From the NCBI GenBank assembly GCA_002469895.1, contig DKOA01000041.1, positions 4,577-27,454 of the forward strand: a stretch of DNA of 22,878 nucleotides, read 5' to 3'. The position numbers were made by a program, and so were the translations under genes. The DNA comes from Opitutia bacterium UBA7374 (GTDB taxonomy: Bacteria > Verrucomicrobiota > Verrucomicrobiia > Opitutales > Coraliomargaritaceae). Positions 1 through 7,067 of the stretch are shown here, piece after piece. The notes beneath the pieces were generated by a model. It saw nothing but the letters and a program-made list of their open reading frames with translations. It did not search any database and was not told the origin of the DNA. How positions within the stretch are numbered: the first letter of the stretch is position 1; the number at the start of each line of letters is the position of its first letter.

Positions 1-24
1 GAAGAACCTGCGAATAAGCCGGTT
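1..24. repeat. 24-bp direct repeat, copy 1
   Basis: The segment begins gaagaacctgcg and ends aagccggtt. It recurs without mismatch at 151-174, 150 bp away. It sits exactly at the window edge, so it may continue further upstream. The function is unknown; it could be a duplication scar, a recombination footprint, or an assembly-end repeat. Confidence 0.8.
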
Positions 25-80
25 TGACGGAATGTTTTTAGGAACGTAGTTCCGCCTGGAAAACATGTAGAAGGCGGAGC

Positions 81-99
81 AATCCTGTCGCCCCGACCA
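81..99 (+). other. tRNA-Pro-type 3' end fragment (possible att scar)
   Basis: The bases AATCCTGTCGCCCCGACCA match the 3' end of a typical bacterial tRNA-Pro: T-stem 3' strand CCTGT, acceptor 3' strand CGCCCCG, discriminator A and CCA. The bases just upstream (ggcggagc) do not make the matching T-stem strand (ACAGG), and no 5' acceptor strand CGGGGCG lies within the preceding 80 bases, so no full tRNA is encoded here. Such 3' fragments are commonly left by integrases that use tRNA genes as attachment sites. That origin is inference. Confidence 0.45.
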
Positions 100-131
100 A
101 AAACAGCCTTCACGTAAGTGGAGGTTTTTTT
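99..131. terminator. Bidirectional intrinsic terminator
   Basis: A perfect 7-bp stem (CCTTCAC at 107-113 with GTGGAGG at 118-124, including one T-G wobble) has a GTAA tetraloop. It is followed by seven Ts (125-131) on the plus strand and preceded by five As (99-103), which give a U-run on the minus strand. It can therefore end transcripts arriving from the left and also the minus-strand run ending with ruvA, whose stop codon is about 40 bp away. Confidence 0.75.
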
Positions 132-150
132 GTCGATTGGCGCCAGCGAT

Positions 151-174
151 GAAGAACCTGCGAATAAGCCGGTT
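151..174. repeat. 24-bp direct repeat, copy 2
   Basis: This is a perfect copy of bases 1-24. Its last two bases are part of the ruvA stop codon (173-175, minus strand), so this copy lies immediately downstream of ruvA. The identity ends at base 175 (a here, t at base 25). Confidence 0.8.
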
Positions 175-775
175 AGCCTAGGGCGAGACGCAGGAGTTCT
201 TCGGTCGTGGCGGTGTCTGCCGCTTGGGCGCTGGCCTTGCGGACAAGTTTATCGGCTTCGGCGGGCTTATAACCGAGAGTAATGAGGCTGGCCACGGCGT
301 CCTGGAAGTGAGTCGCGGCCGGTGGGTGGGCCGCGCCGGTGCCGGGTAGGCCGGTGCTTCCCGGGGAATCGGCAAAGACTTTATCGCGCAATTCAATGAT
401 GAGTCTTTCCGCAGTTTTTTTACCGATGCCGGGGCATTGCGAGAGGAGGGCTACATCGGAACCGGCAATGGCGCTGCGCAGAAGTTCGACGGACATACGG
501 CTGAGGATGGCGATGCCGATTTTAGGCCCGATTCCGGAGACACGCTCGACGAGGAGCCGAAAAAAGTCGCGGTCCTCGCGTGTGGCGAATCCGTAGAGGG
601 TGGCGCTGTCTTCGCGGTAGACGGCATGGATGAAGAGCTGACATTCTTTACCGGTTGCGGGTAGTTTTTCGGCGGTGGTTACGGGGACGTGTACTTCGTA
701 GCCGAGGCCGCCGGCTTGAATGATCGCGGAGAGCGGTGTGGCTTCGAGGAGGGTCCCTTTGATTTGTGAAATCAT
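173..775 (-). CDS. ruvA: Holliday junction branch migration protein RuvA
   Basis: RuvA binds four-way DNA junctions as a tetramer and loads the RuvB motor for branch migration during recombinational repair. The 200-residue product has the family's usual length and domain order: an N-terminal OB-fold domain (about 1-65), two helix-hairpin-helix motifs (VSGIGPKIGIAIL at 79-91 and CPGIGKKTAERLIIEL at 114-129), a variable Gly/Pro/Ala linker (about 136-154) and the C-terminal RuvB-contacting domain (155-200). It is the last gene of the minus-strand run. Its ATG lies three bases after the dapB stop, which suggests translational coupling; no Shine-Dalgarno motif is visible. ruvB and ruvC are not in the window. 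The stop codon overlaps a 24-bp direct repeat and a terminator follows. Confidence 0.96.
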   Translation of the reverse strand: MISQIKGTLLEATPLSAIIQAGGLGYEVHVPVTTAEKLPATGKECQLFIHAVYREDSATLYGFATREDRDFFRLLVERVSGIGPKIGIAILSRMSVELLRSAIAGSDVALLSQCPGIGKKTAERLIIELRDKVFADSPGSTGLPGTGAAHPPAATHFQDAVASLITLGYKPAEADKLVRKASAQAADTATTEELLRLALG

Positions 776-778
776 GGG

Positions 779-1516
779 CTAATCGGTCAGCCCGAGGACG
801 TCTTCCATATTGTAGAGGCCGGGCTTTTGGCCGACGGCCCAGTGTGCGGCACGGACAGCGCCCTGGGCGAAGATGCGTCGGTCGGTCGCGCGGTGGGTCA
901 GCTCGATGCGTTCTCCCTGACCGCAGAAGTAGACGGTGTGCTCGCCGACAATATCGCCACCACGAACGGCGTGGACGCCAATTTCGCGCTGGGGACGGGC
1001 ACCGACGATGCCTTGTCTGCCGTGGACGGTTTGTTCGGGGGTAAAGTCATAGCCTTGGCGGAGGATTTCGATCAGTCGCTCAGCCGTACCGCTGGGGGCA
1101 TCCACTTTGTGGTGGTGGTGCAGTTCCAGTACTTCGGGGTCGAATTTGGGGCCGAGAATGGCTGCGGCCTTGCGGGTCAGGTAGTTGAGTGTATTGACGC
1201 CGACTGAGTAGTTGCCGGCCCAGACGACGGGGATCTGGCTTGTTGTCGCATCGAGGATAGCTTGTTTCTCATCCTCGCTGTGGCCGGTCGTGCCGATAAC
1301 GAGGGGCTTATTCTGTGCGGCCGCGAGTTGAGCGATGGGCAGGGTGGCTTGGTGAAAGCTAAAGTCGATCACGGCCTGGCAGTTTTCGATGTGGTCTTCG
1401 GCGCGGTCTCCCTGATCGCAGGCGGCGGCAAGGATCGCATCATTGGCTTCGGCGATTTCAATAATGGCCTGGCCCATCCGGCCCTTGGCTCCGTTGAGTA
1501 GTATTGGTAAGGGCAT
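779..1516 (-). CDS. dapB: 4-hydroxy-tetrahydrodipicolinate reductase DapB
   Basis: DapB reduces the DapA product with NAD(P)H to tetrahydrodipicolinate, the second committed step towards diaminopimelate and lysine. The 245-residue cytosolic protein shows the dinucleotide-binding motif NGAKGRMG (8-15), the GTTG loop (75-78), and the family signature ELHHHHKVDAPSGTA (131-145) with the catalytic His pair and Lys. The C-terminal VHAVRGGDIVGEH (181-193) is also typical. It is shorter than the 273-residue E. coli enzyme, as in many other phyla. It lies three bases downstream of dapA and three bases upstream of ruvA, so the three are almost certainly one transcript. It ends in TAG. The 12 bases before the ATG show no clear ribosome-binding site. 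Confidence 0.96.
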   Translation of the reverse strand: MPLPILLNGAKGRMGQAIIEIAEANDAILAAACDQGDRAEDHIENCQAVIDFSFHQATLPIAQLAAAQNKPLVIGTTGHSEDEKQAILDATTSQIPVVWAGNYSVGVNTLNYLTRKAAAILGPKFDPEVLELHHHHKVDAPSGTAERLIEILRQGYDFTPEQTVHGRQGIVGARPQREIGVHAVRGGDIVGEHTVYFCGQGERIELTHRATDRRIFAQGAVRAAHWAVGQKPGLYNMEDVLGLTD

Positions 1517-1519
1517 GGT

Positions 1520-2425
1520 CTAGGATTGTTGGGTGGTGCCGGTGAGCGCATCGAGCAAGGGGTCGAGCATTTCCCTGGAGGCTGCAGTGAGGGGTGATAG
1601 GGGGAGACGAACTTCGGGCGATTCGATAATGCCGGCCCGGGTCAGGGCATATTTAATCGGTACCGGGTTGGGCTCGACAAAGATGGCCTTAAAGAGCGGG
1701 TAGTACTTCAGGAAAGTGGTTCGGGCAGTAGCGAAGTCATTGTCGTTCGCGGCACGTACCATTTCGACCAGTGGGGCAACGATCAGGTTGGAGGCCACGC
1801 TGATGACGCCGGTCGCTCCGGCGGACATAAAGGGCAGGGTGAGACCGTCATCTCCGCTCATCACAGCGTAGTCCGGGCCAAGCCGGCGGACGTATTCGGT
1901 GACTTTTTCGGAGGAGCCTTCGGCGGCCTTCATGCAGTTGACATGGGGGTACGCTTCGTAGAGTCGGGCGGCCACATCAACGGAAATTTCGATGCCGCAA
2001 CGGGAGGGGATCGAATAGAGGACGATGGGCTTTTCGGTGACCGCTGCGATCTGGCTGAAATGTTGAAAGAGGCCTTCCTGGCTGGGCTTATTATAGTAGG
2101 GGGCAACGACAAGGAAACCGGCGGCTCCGGCGGCTTCGGCCTGACGGGTTAGCTCAACAGCTTCGGCAGTCGAGTTGGAGCCGGTTCCGGCAATCACGGG
2201 AACACGGCCGGAAGCGGCGGCGACGGTCGCGCGAATCACTTCAATATGTTCGGCATGATTGAGGGTGGGCGATTCTCCGGTTGTCCCGACGGAGACAAGA
2301 CCGTTGATGCCGCCATTCAATTGGTGAGCGACGAGTGCATCGAGATCGCCGTAAGCGATTTGCCCATTCTGCATGGGGGTGGCCAATGCGGTGTAGACGC
2401 CGGAGAAATTGGGTGACTCAGTCAT
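1520..2425 (-). CDS. dapA: 4-hydroxy-tetrahydrodipicolinate synthase DapA
   Basis: DapA condenses pyruvate with aspartate semialdehyde, the entry step to diaminopimelate and lysine. The 301-residue TIM-barrel aldolase has the VGTTGES motif (46-52, the two Thr of the proton relay), Tyr111, the active-site Tyr137, Arg142 and the Schiff-base Lys166 in NCMKAAEG. The family usually has YNVPGRT around the Tyr/Arg pair; here it reads YSIPSRC, a mild deviation that keeps both key residues. It is directly followed by dapB. The 93-bp gap to the upstream gene may hold a promoter but no convincing -35/-10 pair was found. The gap is too short for a lysine riboswitch. Confidence 0.95.
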   Translation of the reverse strand: MTESPNFSGVYTALATPMQNGQIAYGDLDALVAHQLNGGINGLVSVGTTGESPTLNHAEHIEVIRATVAAASGRVPVIAGTGSNSTAEAVELTRQAEAAGAAGFLVVAPYYNKPSQEGLFQHFSQIAAVTEKPIVLYSIPSRCGIEISVDVAARLYEAYPHVNCMKAAEGSSEKVTEYVRRLGPDYAVMSGDDGLTLPFMSAGATGVISVASNLIVAPLVEMVRAANDNDFATARTTFLKYYPLFKAIFVEPNPVPIKYALTRAGIIESPEVRLPLSPLTAASREMLDPLLDALTGTTQQS

Positions 2426-2518
2426 GCCTGTGGAGTGCTGTTGTGTGATCGCTATGATGAATTGTCGTTGCTATGAAAACGAAGTCCGAGGCGGGATGGT
2501 TCAACCTTAAATTTTAGC

Positions 2519-3403
2519 TCACTTGCATTCTGCCGGTTGAAGGAGGTGCTGGAGGGAGTCGATGAGTGACTGGCGGATCGGTTTGGCGCGCTCAGCGAGT
2601 GCTTGTTGCCGCTCTTCATAGAGGGTGCGTCCGGCGCTGGTTTCAACGGCAATGCTGTGGAGACCAAGGGACTGGCAATCGTAGGGGCTGGCTTCCATAT
2701 CGAGGATACGGGCTTGAGCCGCCATTTGAAAACTTTGCCAGAGCAAATGGGAACCGACCCAGGGCATGCATTGGGCAGCCAGTTTGTAGAGGTCCATGTT
2801 GGTATGGAGGCAGCCGCCCTGTTCGTTATGAATGCGCGTTTGTTTCTCCGGACGGATGCGGTTAAAGTTTTTCGCTGAGGGGGTAAAGAAGCGGAATGCA
2901 TCGAAGTGACTACAGCAGATGGGGCGGCTGCGGACAAATGTATTAATGGTCTCCTGGGGGACGCGCAGGGGCAGCTTTTCACGGTGGCGTACTTCACCTT
3001 CTTTGTCGCCTCGATAGACCATGGCCCATTCATGCATGCCAAAGCAGCCGAAGCGGGCGGGCCGCTCTTGCACGGCGCGGCAAAGAGCGAGTGCCATTTC
3101 CAGGCGGTGGTGGGTGGCGGCGTCCATCTTGGACGGATCGAGAAAGATGCCTTGGTTTGTCCGGCTGTAGTATTTGGGACTGAAAGAGGGTTCGTTGTCT
3201 TTGCTTTGGAGGAAGATGCCATAGCCGGGATGCCAGGCTTCAAGTTGTGAGGGCGGGTTGCGGTAGTAAATAAAGAGAAAGTCATGAACCGGATGCATCT
3301 TGCCGGAGGCTCTGCGCCGGCGGTAGGGAAGCGTCCAGGCTTGAGCCCGGGTCCGGTGCTCGGCCGCTAGTGTGCTCCAAGTCTCGAAGCTGAGCGGTTT
3401 CAT
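2519..3403 (-). CDS. Conserved motif-rich protein (database name '3-methyladenine DNA glycosylase')
   Basis: The 294-residue protein resembles from memory a family of about 290 residues found in Actinobacteria and other phyla and labelled 3-methyladenine DNA glycosylase in many genomes. No helix-hairpin-helix or AAG-type signature is visible to support that activity. What is visible is a series of dense motifs: HPVHDFLFIYY (37-47), WHPGYG (57-62), FGCFGMHEWAMVYR (118-131), CSHFDAFRFF (164-173), GGCLHTNMDLYK (196-207) and MEASPYD (236-242). Their His/Asp/Cys/Trp content suggests a catalytic or metal site. The frame stays open upstream through antisense-frame hemL sequence, but ATG 3403 is chosen because it lies 19 bp after the hemL stop with AGAGGA just before it, and because family resemblance begins there. 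No signal peptide or membrane segment is seen. Confidence 0.8.
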   Translation of the reverse strand: MKPLSFETWSTLAAEHRTRAQAWTLPYRRRRASGKMHPVHDFLFIYYRNPPSQLEAWHPGYGIFLQSKDNEPSFSPKYYSRTNQGIFLDPSKMDAATHHRLEMALALCRAVQERPARFGCFGMHEWAMVYRGDKEGEVRHREKLPLRVPQETINTFVRSRPICCSHFDAFRFFTPSAKNFNRIRPEKQTRIHNEQGGCLHTNMDLYKLAAQCMPWVGSHLLWQSFQMAAQARILDMEASPYDCQSLGLHSIAVETSAGRTLYEERQQALAERAKPIRQSLIDSLQHLLQPAECK

Positions 3404-3422
3404 CTTTCCTCTGGCCAATTCA

Positions 3423-4706
3423 TTAAATCGCGGCGATTCCGTCCGAGAGGATCTCGGCGGCACGATCGATATCCTCCCCATCGTGTGCGGTGCAGAGGAA
3501 GCAGGTCTCGTAGGCCGATGGCGGCAGGTAGACGCCCGCCTCCAGCGCATAGCGGAAGAGTTTGTTGAAGTGCTGTGTTTCGCTGCCGGTGGCATCATCG
3601 AGGTTGCGCACTCGATCTTCACTAAAGAAGAGTGCAAACATGGAACCGACCTGTGGGACTTGCAGGGGCAGGCCTTTGGCTTTGGCCGCACCGAGCAGGG
3701 CGGATTGTATCGTTTCTCCGAGTTTTTCGAAGAGTGGGTAGGGGTTCGTCTGGAGGAGCTTTCGCAAGGCGGCAATGCCGGCGGCCATGGCGAGCGGGTT
3801 ACCGCTGAGGGTGCCGGCTTGATAGACCGGCCCGTCGGGTGCGAGGTGATCCATAATATCCGAGCGTCCACCGAAGGCGCCAACGGGTAGACCGCCGCCG
3901 ATGATTTTGCCCATAGCGGTCATGTCCGGAGTGATGCCGATACGCTCCTGTACGCCACCCAGTGCCAGACGGAAGCCGGTCATGACTTCATCAAAGATAA
4001 GCAGGCTACCGTGCTTTGTGGTGATTGCCCGGAGGAATTCGAGGTAGCCGTCGTCAGGCAGGATGAATCCGCAGTTGGCCGGATAGGGTTCGACGATGAT
4101 AGCGGCGATTTGATCCCCCTGCCGGTGAAACGTTTCTTCGATGGCTGCGGTATCATTGTAGTCGAGGACGATGGTTTCTGCGGCAAAAGAGCCGGGGACG
4201 CCCGCGCTATCGGGATTGCCCAATGTGAGGGCGCCGGATCCGGCTTTGACTAGAAGGGAGTCGACATGACCGTGATAACAGCCGGCGAATTTGATGATTT
4301 TATCGCGTCCGGTGAAGCCCCGGGCGAGGCGGATAGCGGACATGGTCGCTTCGGTACCGCTGTTGCACATGCGTACTTTTTCGACCGAGGGCACGATTTG
4401 CACTAGGAGTTCAGCCATTTCCACTTCAAAGGGATTGGGTGTGCCAAAGCTGGTGCCGTTTTGCAGGGCTTGGGCGACGGCTGCCTGTACATCGGGGTCA
4501 TTGTGCCCGTGAATAGCGGGACCCCAGGTGCAGACGAAGTCGATCAACTGATCACCGTCGGCGGTATGGAGGTGGGCGCCTTCGGCCCGCTTGGTAAAGA
4601 AGGGAGCGCCGCCGACCGAGCGGAAGGCCCGAACGGGAGAATTAACGCCGCCGGGAATGACCCGGGAGGCGCGTTCCAGAAGGTTGCCGGATTGTGTGTG
4701 GTTCAT
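3423..4706 (-). CDS. hemL: Glutamate-1-semialdehyde 2,1-aminomutase HemL
   Basis: HemL moves the amino group of glutamate-1-semialdehyde to give 5-aminolevulinate in the C5 route to haem and other tetrapyrroles. The 427-residue class-III PLP enzyme matches the family's usual length. Recognised elements are RVIPGGVNSPVRAF (15-28), NSGTEA (115-120), CYHGHVDS (143-150), FDEVMTGFR (238-246, Asp239 for the PLP ring nitrogen) and the Schiff-base Lys267 in AMGKIIGGGLPVGAFGG. It lies 29 bp downstream of nadE and 19 bp upstream of the next gene, in the same minus-strand run. No ribosome-binding site is apparent. hemA is not in the window. Confidence 0.96.
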   Translation of the reverse strand: MNHTQSGNLLERASRVIPGGVNSPVRAFRSVGGAPFFTKRAEGAHLHTADGDQLIDFVCTWGPAIHGHNDPDVQAAVAQALQNGTSFGTPNPFEVEMAELLVQIVPSVEKVRMCNSGTEATMSAIRLARGFTGRDKIIKFAGCYHGHVDSLLVKAGSGALTLGNPDSAGVPGSFAAETIVLDYNDTAAIEETFHRQGDQIAAIIVEPYPANCGFILPDDGYLEFLRAITTKHGSLLIFDEVMTGFRLALGGVQERIGITPDMTAMGKIIGGGLPVGAFGGRSDIMDHLAPDGPVYQAGTLSGNPLAMAAGIAALRKLLQTNPYPLFEKLGETIQSALLGAAKAKGLPLQVPQVGSMFALFFSEDRVRNLDDATGSETQHFNKLFRYALEAGVYLPPSAYETCFLCTAHDGEDIDRAAEILSDGIAAI

Positions 4707-4735
4707 GAAATTGAATCGTTGGATGCAAGCGGTGC

Positions 4736-6376
4736 CTAGTTAACGTACTTTTGCACAATTGGTATACGACGGCCAACACCGAAGGCCAGGGGTGAAGTTT
4801 TGAGTCCAGGTGCCGCCTGTTTGCGTTTGTATTCATTGAGGTCCACTTTCCGGACAATGTCGTCGACGCATGCCGGGTCGTGGCCCCGTTCGACGATCTC
4901 TGCCCGGCTCAAACCATTCTCAACGTAGAAGTGTAGAATCTCGTCGAGCACGGGGTAGGGGGGCAGAGAGTCCTGATCTTCCTGATCCGGCCGGAGCTCG
5001 GCAGAGGGCGCTTTTTCAATTGTACTGGGTGGGATGATCGTGCGCGTTTGGTTGATCCGGCGGGCGAGGGCATAGACTTCCATCTTTGGCAGGTCGGAGA
5101 GCACGGCGAGTCCGCCGCACATGTCGCCGTAGAGTGTGCAATAGCCGACAGCGAGTTCGCTTTTGTTTCCGGTGGTCAGGAGAAGGGCGCCGAATTTATT
5201 GGAGAGGGCCATGAGAAGGAGGCCACGGGCGCGTGCCTGGATGTTTTCTTCCGTCACATCGGGCGCTTTTCCGGAGAAGACGGGACCGAGCGTGTTCTCG
5301 GCAGATGCGACGACGTCGGCGATAGATAACTCGTGAAATTCAATACCGAGATTGGCCGCGAGGTCGGCGGCGTCTTTCCGGCTGTGCCCACTCGAGATGG
5401 CGGAGGGCAGGGCGACGCCGATGATATTCTCTGCTCCCAGTGCCTCCGCTGCGATGGCGCAGACGACGGCCGAATCAATTCCACCGGAGAGGCCGATCAG
5501 TGCTTTTTTAAAGCCACTTTTCCGGGTGTAGTCGCGCAGACCGAGGGTCAGCGCTTGCTCTGTGGCGGCGATACCGGTTGGATGTTCCGTTGCCTCGGGT
5601 TGGGTTTCCGGATCGAGCGAGATAATTTTATTTGCCTCACGAAAGGCGGGTAGACCGGATTGGATGCCTTCGTCTGGCGTGGCGACCAGACTAGCACCAT
5701 CAAAGATCAACTCGTCGTTCCCGCCGACTGCATTACAGTAGATGACGGGACAGTTGCACTGAGTGGCGGCATGGTGAACGAGTTGCTCACGGGTTTGGTT
5801 TTTACCGCTATGCCAGGGACTGGCCGAGAGATTGAGCAGGAGGTCGATACCCTCATCGGCTAAACGCACCAGCGGATTGGTCTCATAGCGGCAGAGGGTT
5901 GGCTGGTCCTGTTCTGCCCAGAGATCTTCGCAGATGGTCAAGCCCACGCGGAGCCCATTCCAGGAGTGGATGAGGGGTGCTTCGGCGGGTTCAAAGTAGC
6001 GTTCTTCATCAAATACGTCGTAGCAGGGGAGGAGGGATTTTCTGGCGATTGCGGCAACGGTGCCTTCCTCGCACCAGGCGGCGGCGTTGTAGTAGGGTCG
6101 ACCGTGAGATCCTTTCGGCCGTTTTTCAACGAAGCCGATGATGGCCGGGACGTTTCCGGTCTCTGCGGCAATGGACTTCAGGGTGGCCTCGTTGTCAGCG
6201 ACGAATCGGCTTTTAAAGAGGAGGTCGCGTGGCGGATAGCCGGTGACCGCCAGTTCGGGAAAAATAACCAGATCCGCACCATCCGCGACGAGCGAGTGGT
6301 AGGCGTCGAGGATGCGCCGGCGGTTGCCCGGGAGGTCACCCACGGTGGTATTAATTTGGCCGATGCCGATTTTCAT
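4736..6376 (-). CDS. nadE: Glutamine-dependent NAD+ synthetase NadE
   Basis: The enzyme amidates nicotinic acid adenine dinucleotide to NAD+, taking ammonia from glutamine. The 546-residue protein has two domains. The N-terminal nitrilase-like glutaminase (about 1-270) shows the Glu41, Lys113 and Cys149 triad (FPELAVTGYPP, ARKSLLPCYDVFDE, LTICEDLW). The C-terminal synthetase (about 275-546) has the ATP-binding loop GLSGGIDSAV (295-304) and TTGNKSE (401-407). The start was set at ATG 6376 because homologues begin MKIGIGQ or similar. A TTG at 6433, preceded by AAGGA, would add 19 residues that resemble nothing in the family, and is less likely. It heads the minus-strand run and is divergent from maf. 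Confidence 0.95.
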   Translation of the reverse strand: MKIGIGQINTTVGDLPGNRRRILDAYHSLVADGADLVIFPELAVTGYPPRDLLFKSRFVADNEATLKSIAAETGNVPAIIGFVEKRPKGSHGRPYYNAAAWCEEGTVAAIARKSLLPCYDVFDEERYFEPAEAPLIHSWNGLRVGLTICEDLWAEQDQPTLCRYETNPLVRLADEGIDLLLNLSASPWHSGKNQTREQLVHHAATQCNCPVIYCNAVGGNDELIFDGASLVATPDEGIQSGLPAFREANKIISLDPETQPEATEHPTGIAATEQALTLGLRDYTRKSGFKKALIGLSGGIDSAVVCAIAAEALGAENIIGVALPSAISSGHSRKDAADLAANLGIEFHELSIADVVASAENTLGPVFSGKAPDVTEENIQARARGLLLMALSNKFGALLLTTGNKSELAVGYCTLYGDMCGGLAVLSDLPKMEVYALARRINQTRTIIPPSTIEKAPSAELRPDQEDQDSLPPYPVLDEILHFYVENGLSRAEIVERGHDPACVDDIVRKVDLNEYKRKQAAPGLKTSPLAFGVGRRIPIVQKYVN

Positions 6377-6397
6377 TATGATTAGAAGAAATGTCTG

Positions 6398-6415
6398 GTT
6401 TGCCGTGTTGCAAAC
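6398..6415. promoter_or_regulatory. Inverted repeat in nadE/maf divergent region
   Basis: GTTTGC and GCAAAC form perfect 6-bp arms around a 6-base spacer, 22 bp upstream of the nadE ATG and 33 bp upstream of the maf ATG. The size and position fit a dimeric repressor site. No matching regulator is encoded nearby. Confidence 0.35.
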
Positions 6416-6417
6416 TA

Positions 6418-6432
6418 TGTCTGCAATAGACA
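6418..6432. promoter_or_regulatory. Second inverted repeat in nadE/maf divergent region
   Basis: TGTCT and AGACA form perfect 5-bp arms around a 5-base spacer, only two bases from the first inverted repeat. The heptamer ATGTCTG occurs at 6391-6397 and again at 6417-6423. The arrangement may be a composite operator; chance cannot be excluded for arms this short. Confidence 0.25.
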
Positions 6433-6447
6433 AACAGTCCTTTCGTA

Positions 6448-7056
6448 ATGATCAACCTAAGACAGCACCCGAAGAATCTCGTCCTGGCCTCGGCTTCTCC
6501 CCGCCGCAGCGAGCTTTTGCAGCGCATGGGTCTGCCGTTTACGGTGCGCCCGGCGGATATTCCGGAACTGGACGCTCATTTGGATGGCCCGGCCCGGATG
6601 GTTTTGCTCAATGCCGCGATGAAAGCGGAAAAACTCAGTGCCGCGCATCCGGAATCGCTGGTATTGGGCTCGGATACAACCGTGGTAATCGACGATGTCA
6701 TTTTGGGGAAGCCCGTAGATATGGAGGCAGCCTGTGCCATGCTGCAGATGCTATCGGGCCGGGCGCATACTGTTTTTACCGCAGTGGCCCTGCGCTGGGA
6801 GGCGGGGGATTTTCTCGATGATTTTGTCGAAAGCAGTCAGGTCCGTTTCCGTGCTCTTGATGCGGCCGGCATCCGGGCCTATTTTGATTTGGTCAACCCA
6901 CTGGACAAGGCGGGTGCCTACGGCATCCAGGAAGGACGTGAATTGGTTATTGAGGCGGTCGAGGGATCTGTTGAGAATGTTATGGGTCTACCGATACAAG
7001 CGCTTCAGGCGCATCTCGATGCGCAGGGATTCAACTTCAACTCATCGGATGGCTGA
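6448..7056 (+). CDS. maf: Maf family nucleoside triphosphate pyrophosphatase
   Basis: Maf proteins hydrolyse dTTP, UTP and modified pyrimidine nucleotides to monophosphates, a house-cleaning activity also linked to septum control. The 202-residue product has the N-terminal signature SASPRRSELL (15-24), the catalytic Asp76 in GSDTTVV, the LGKP turn (86-89), and DKAGAYGIQ (153-161), which points to the dTTP/UTP-specific YhdE/MafA branch rather than the m7GTP-specific YceF branch. It is the first gene of a plus-strand run of three and starts 71 bp from the divergent nadE start. No Shine-Dalgarno motif is visible. The next gene begins 11 bp after its stop. Confidence 0.93.
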   Translation: MINLRQHPKNLVLASASPRRSELLQRMGLPFTVRPADIPELDAHLDGPARMVLLNAAMKAEKLSAAHPESLVLGSDTTVVIDDVILGKPVDMEAACAMLQMLSGRAHTVFTAVALRWEAGDFLDDFVESSQVRFRALDAAGIRAYFDLVNPLDKAGAYGIQEGRELVIEAVEGSVENVMGLPIQALQAHLDAQGFNFNSSDG

Positions 7057-7067
7057 GGCGCATCCGA

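Noticed and set aside
2426..2518. Lysine riboswitch before dapA
   Set aside because: 93 bp is too short for the five-helix lysine element and no such helices were found.
2452..3285. 277-residue minus-strand frame
   Set aside because: It overlaps the conserved protein in another frame and has the Ser/Pro/Thr-rich composition of a shadow frame.
3404..3883. Upstream extension of the conserved protein (to 454 residues)
   Set aside because: The extra 160 residues lie in another frame of hemL, are low-complexity Ser/Pro/Arg, and the family begins near the ATG at 3403.
6377..6433. 19-residue N-terminal extension of NadE from a TTG
   Set aside because: AAGGA does precede the TTG, but the residues are unlike the family and would cover both inverted repeats; ATG 6376 gives the normal N-terminus.
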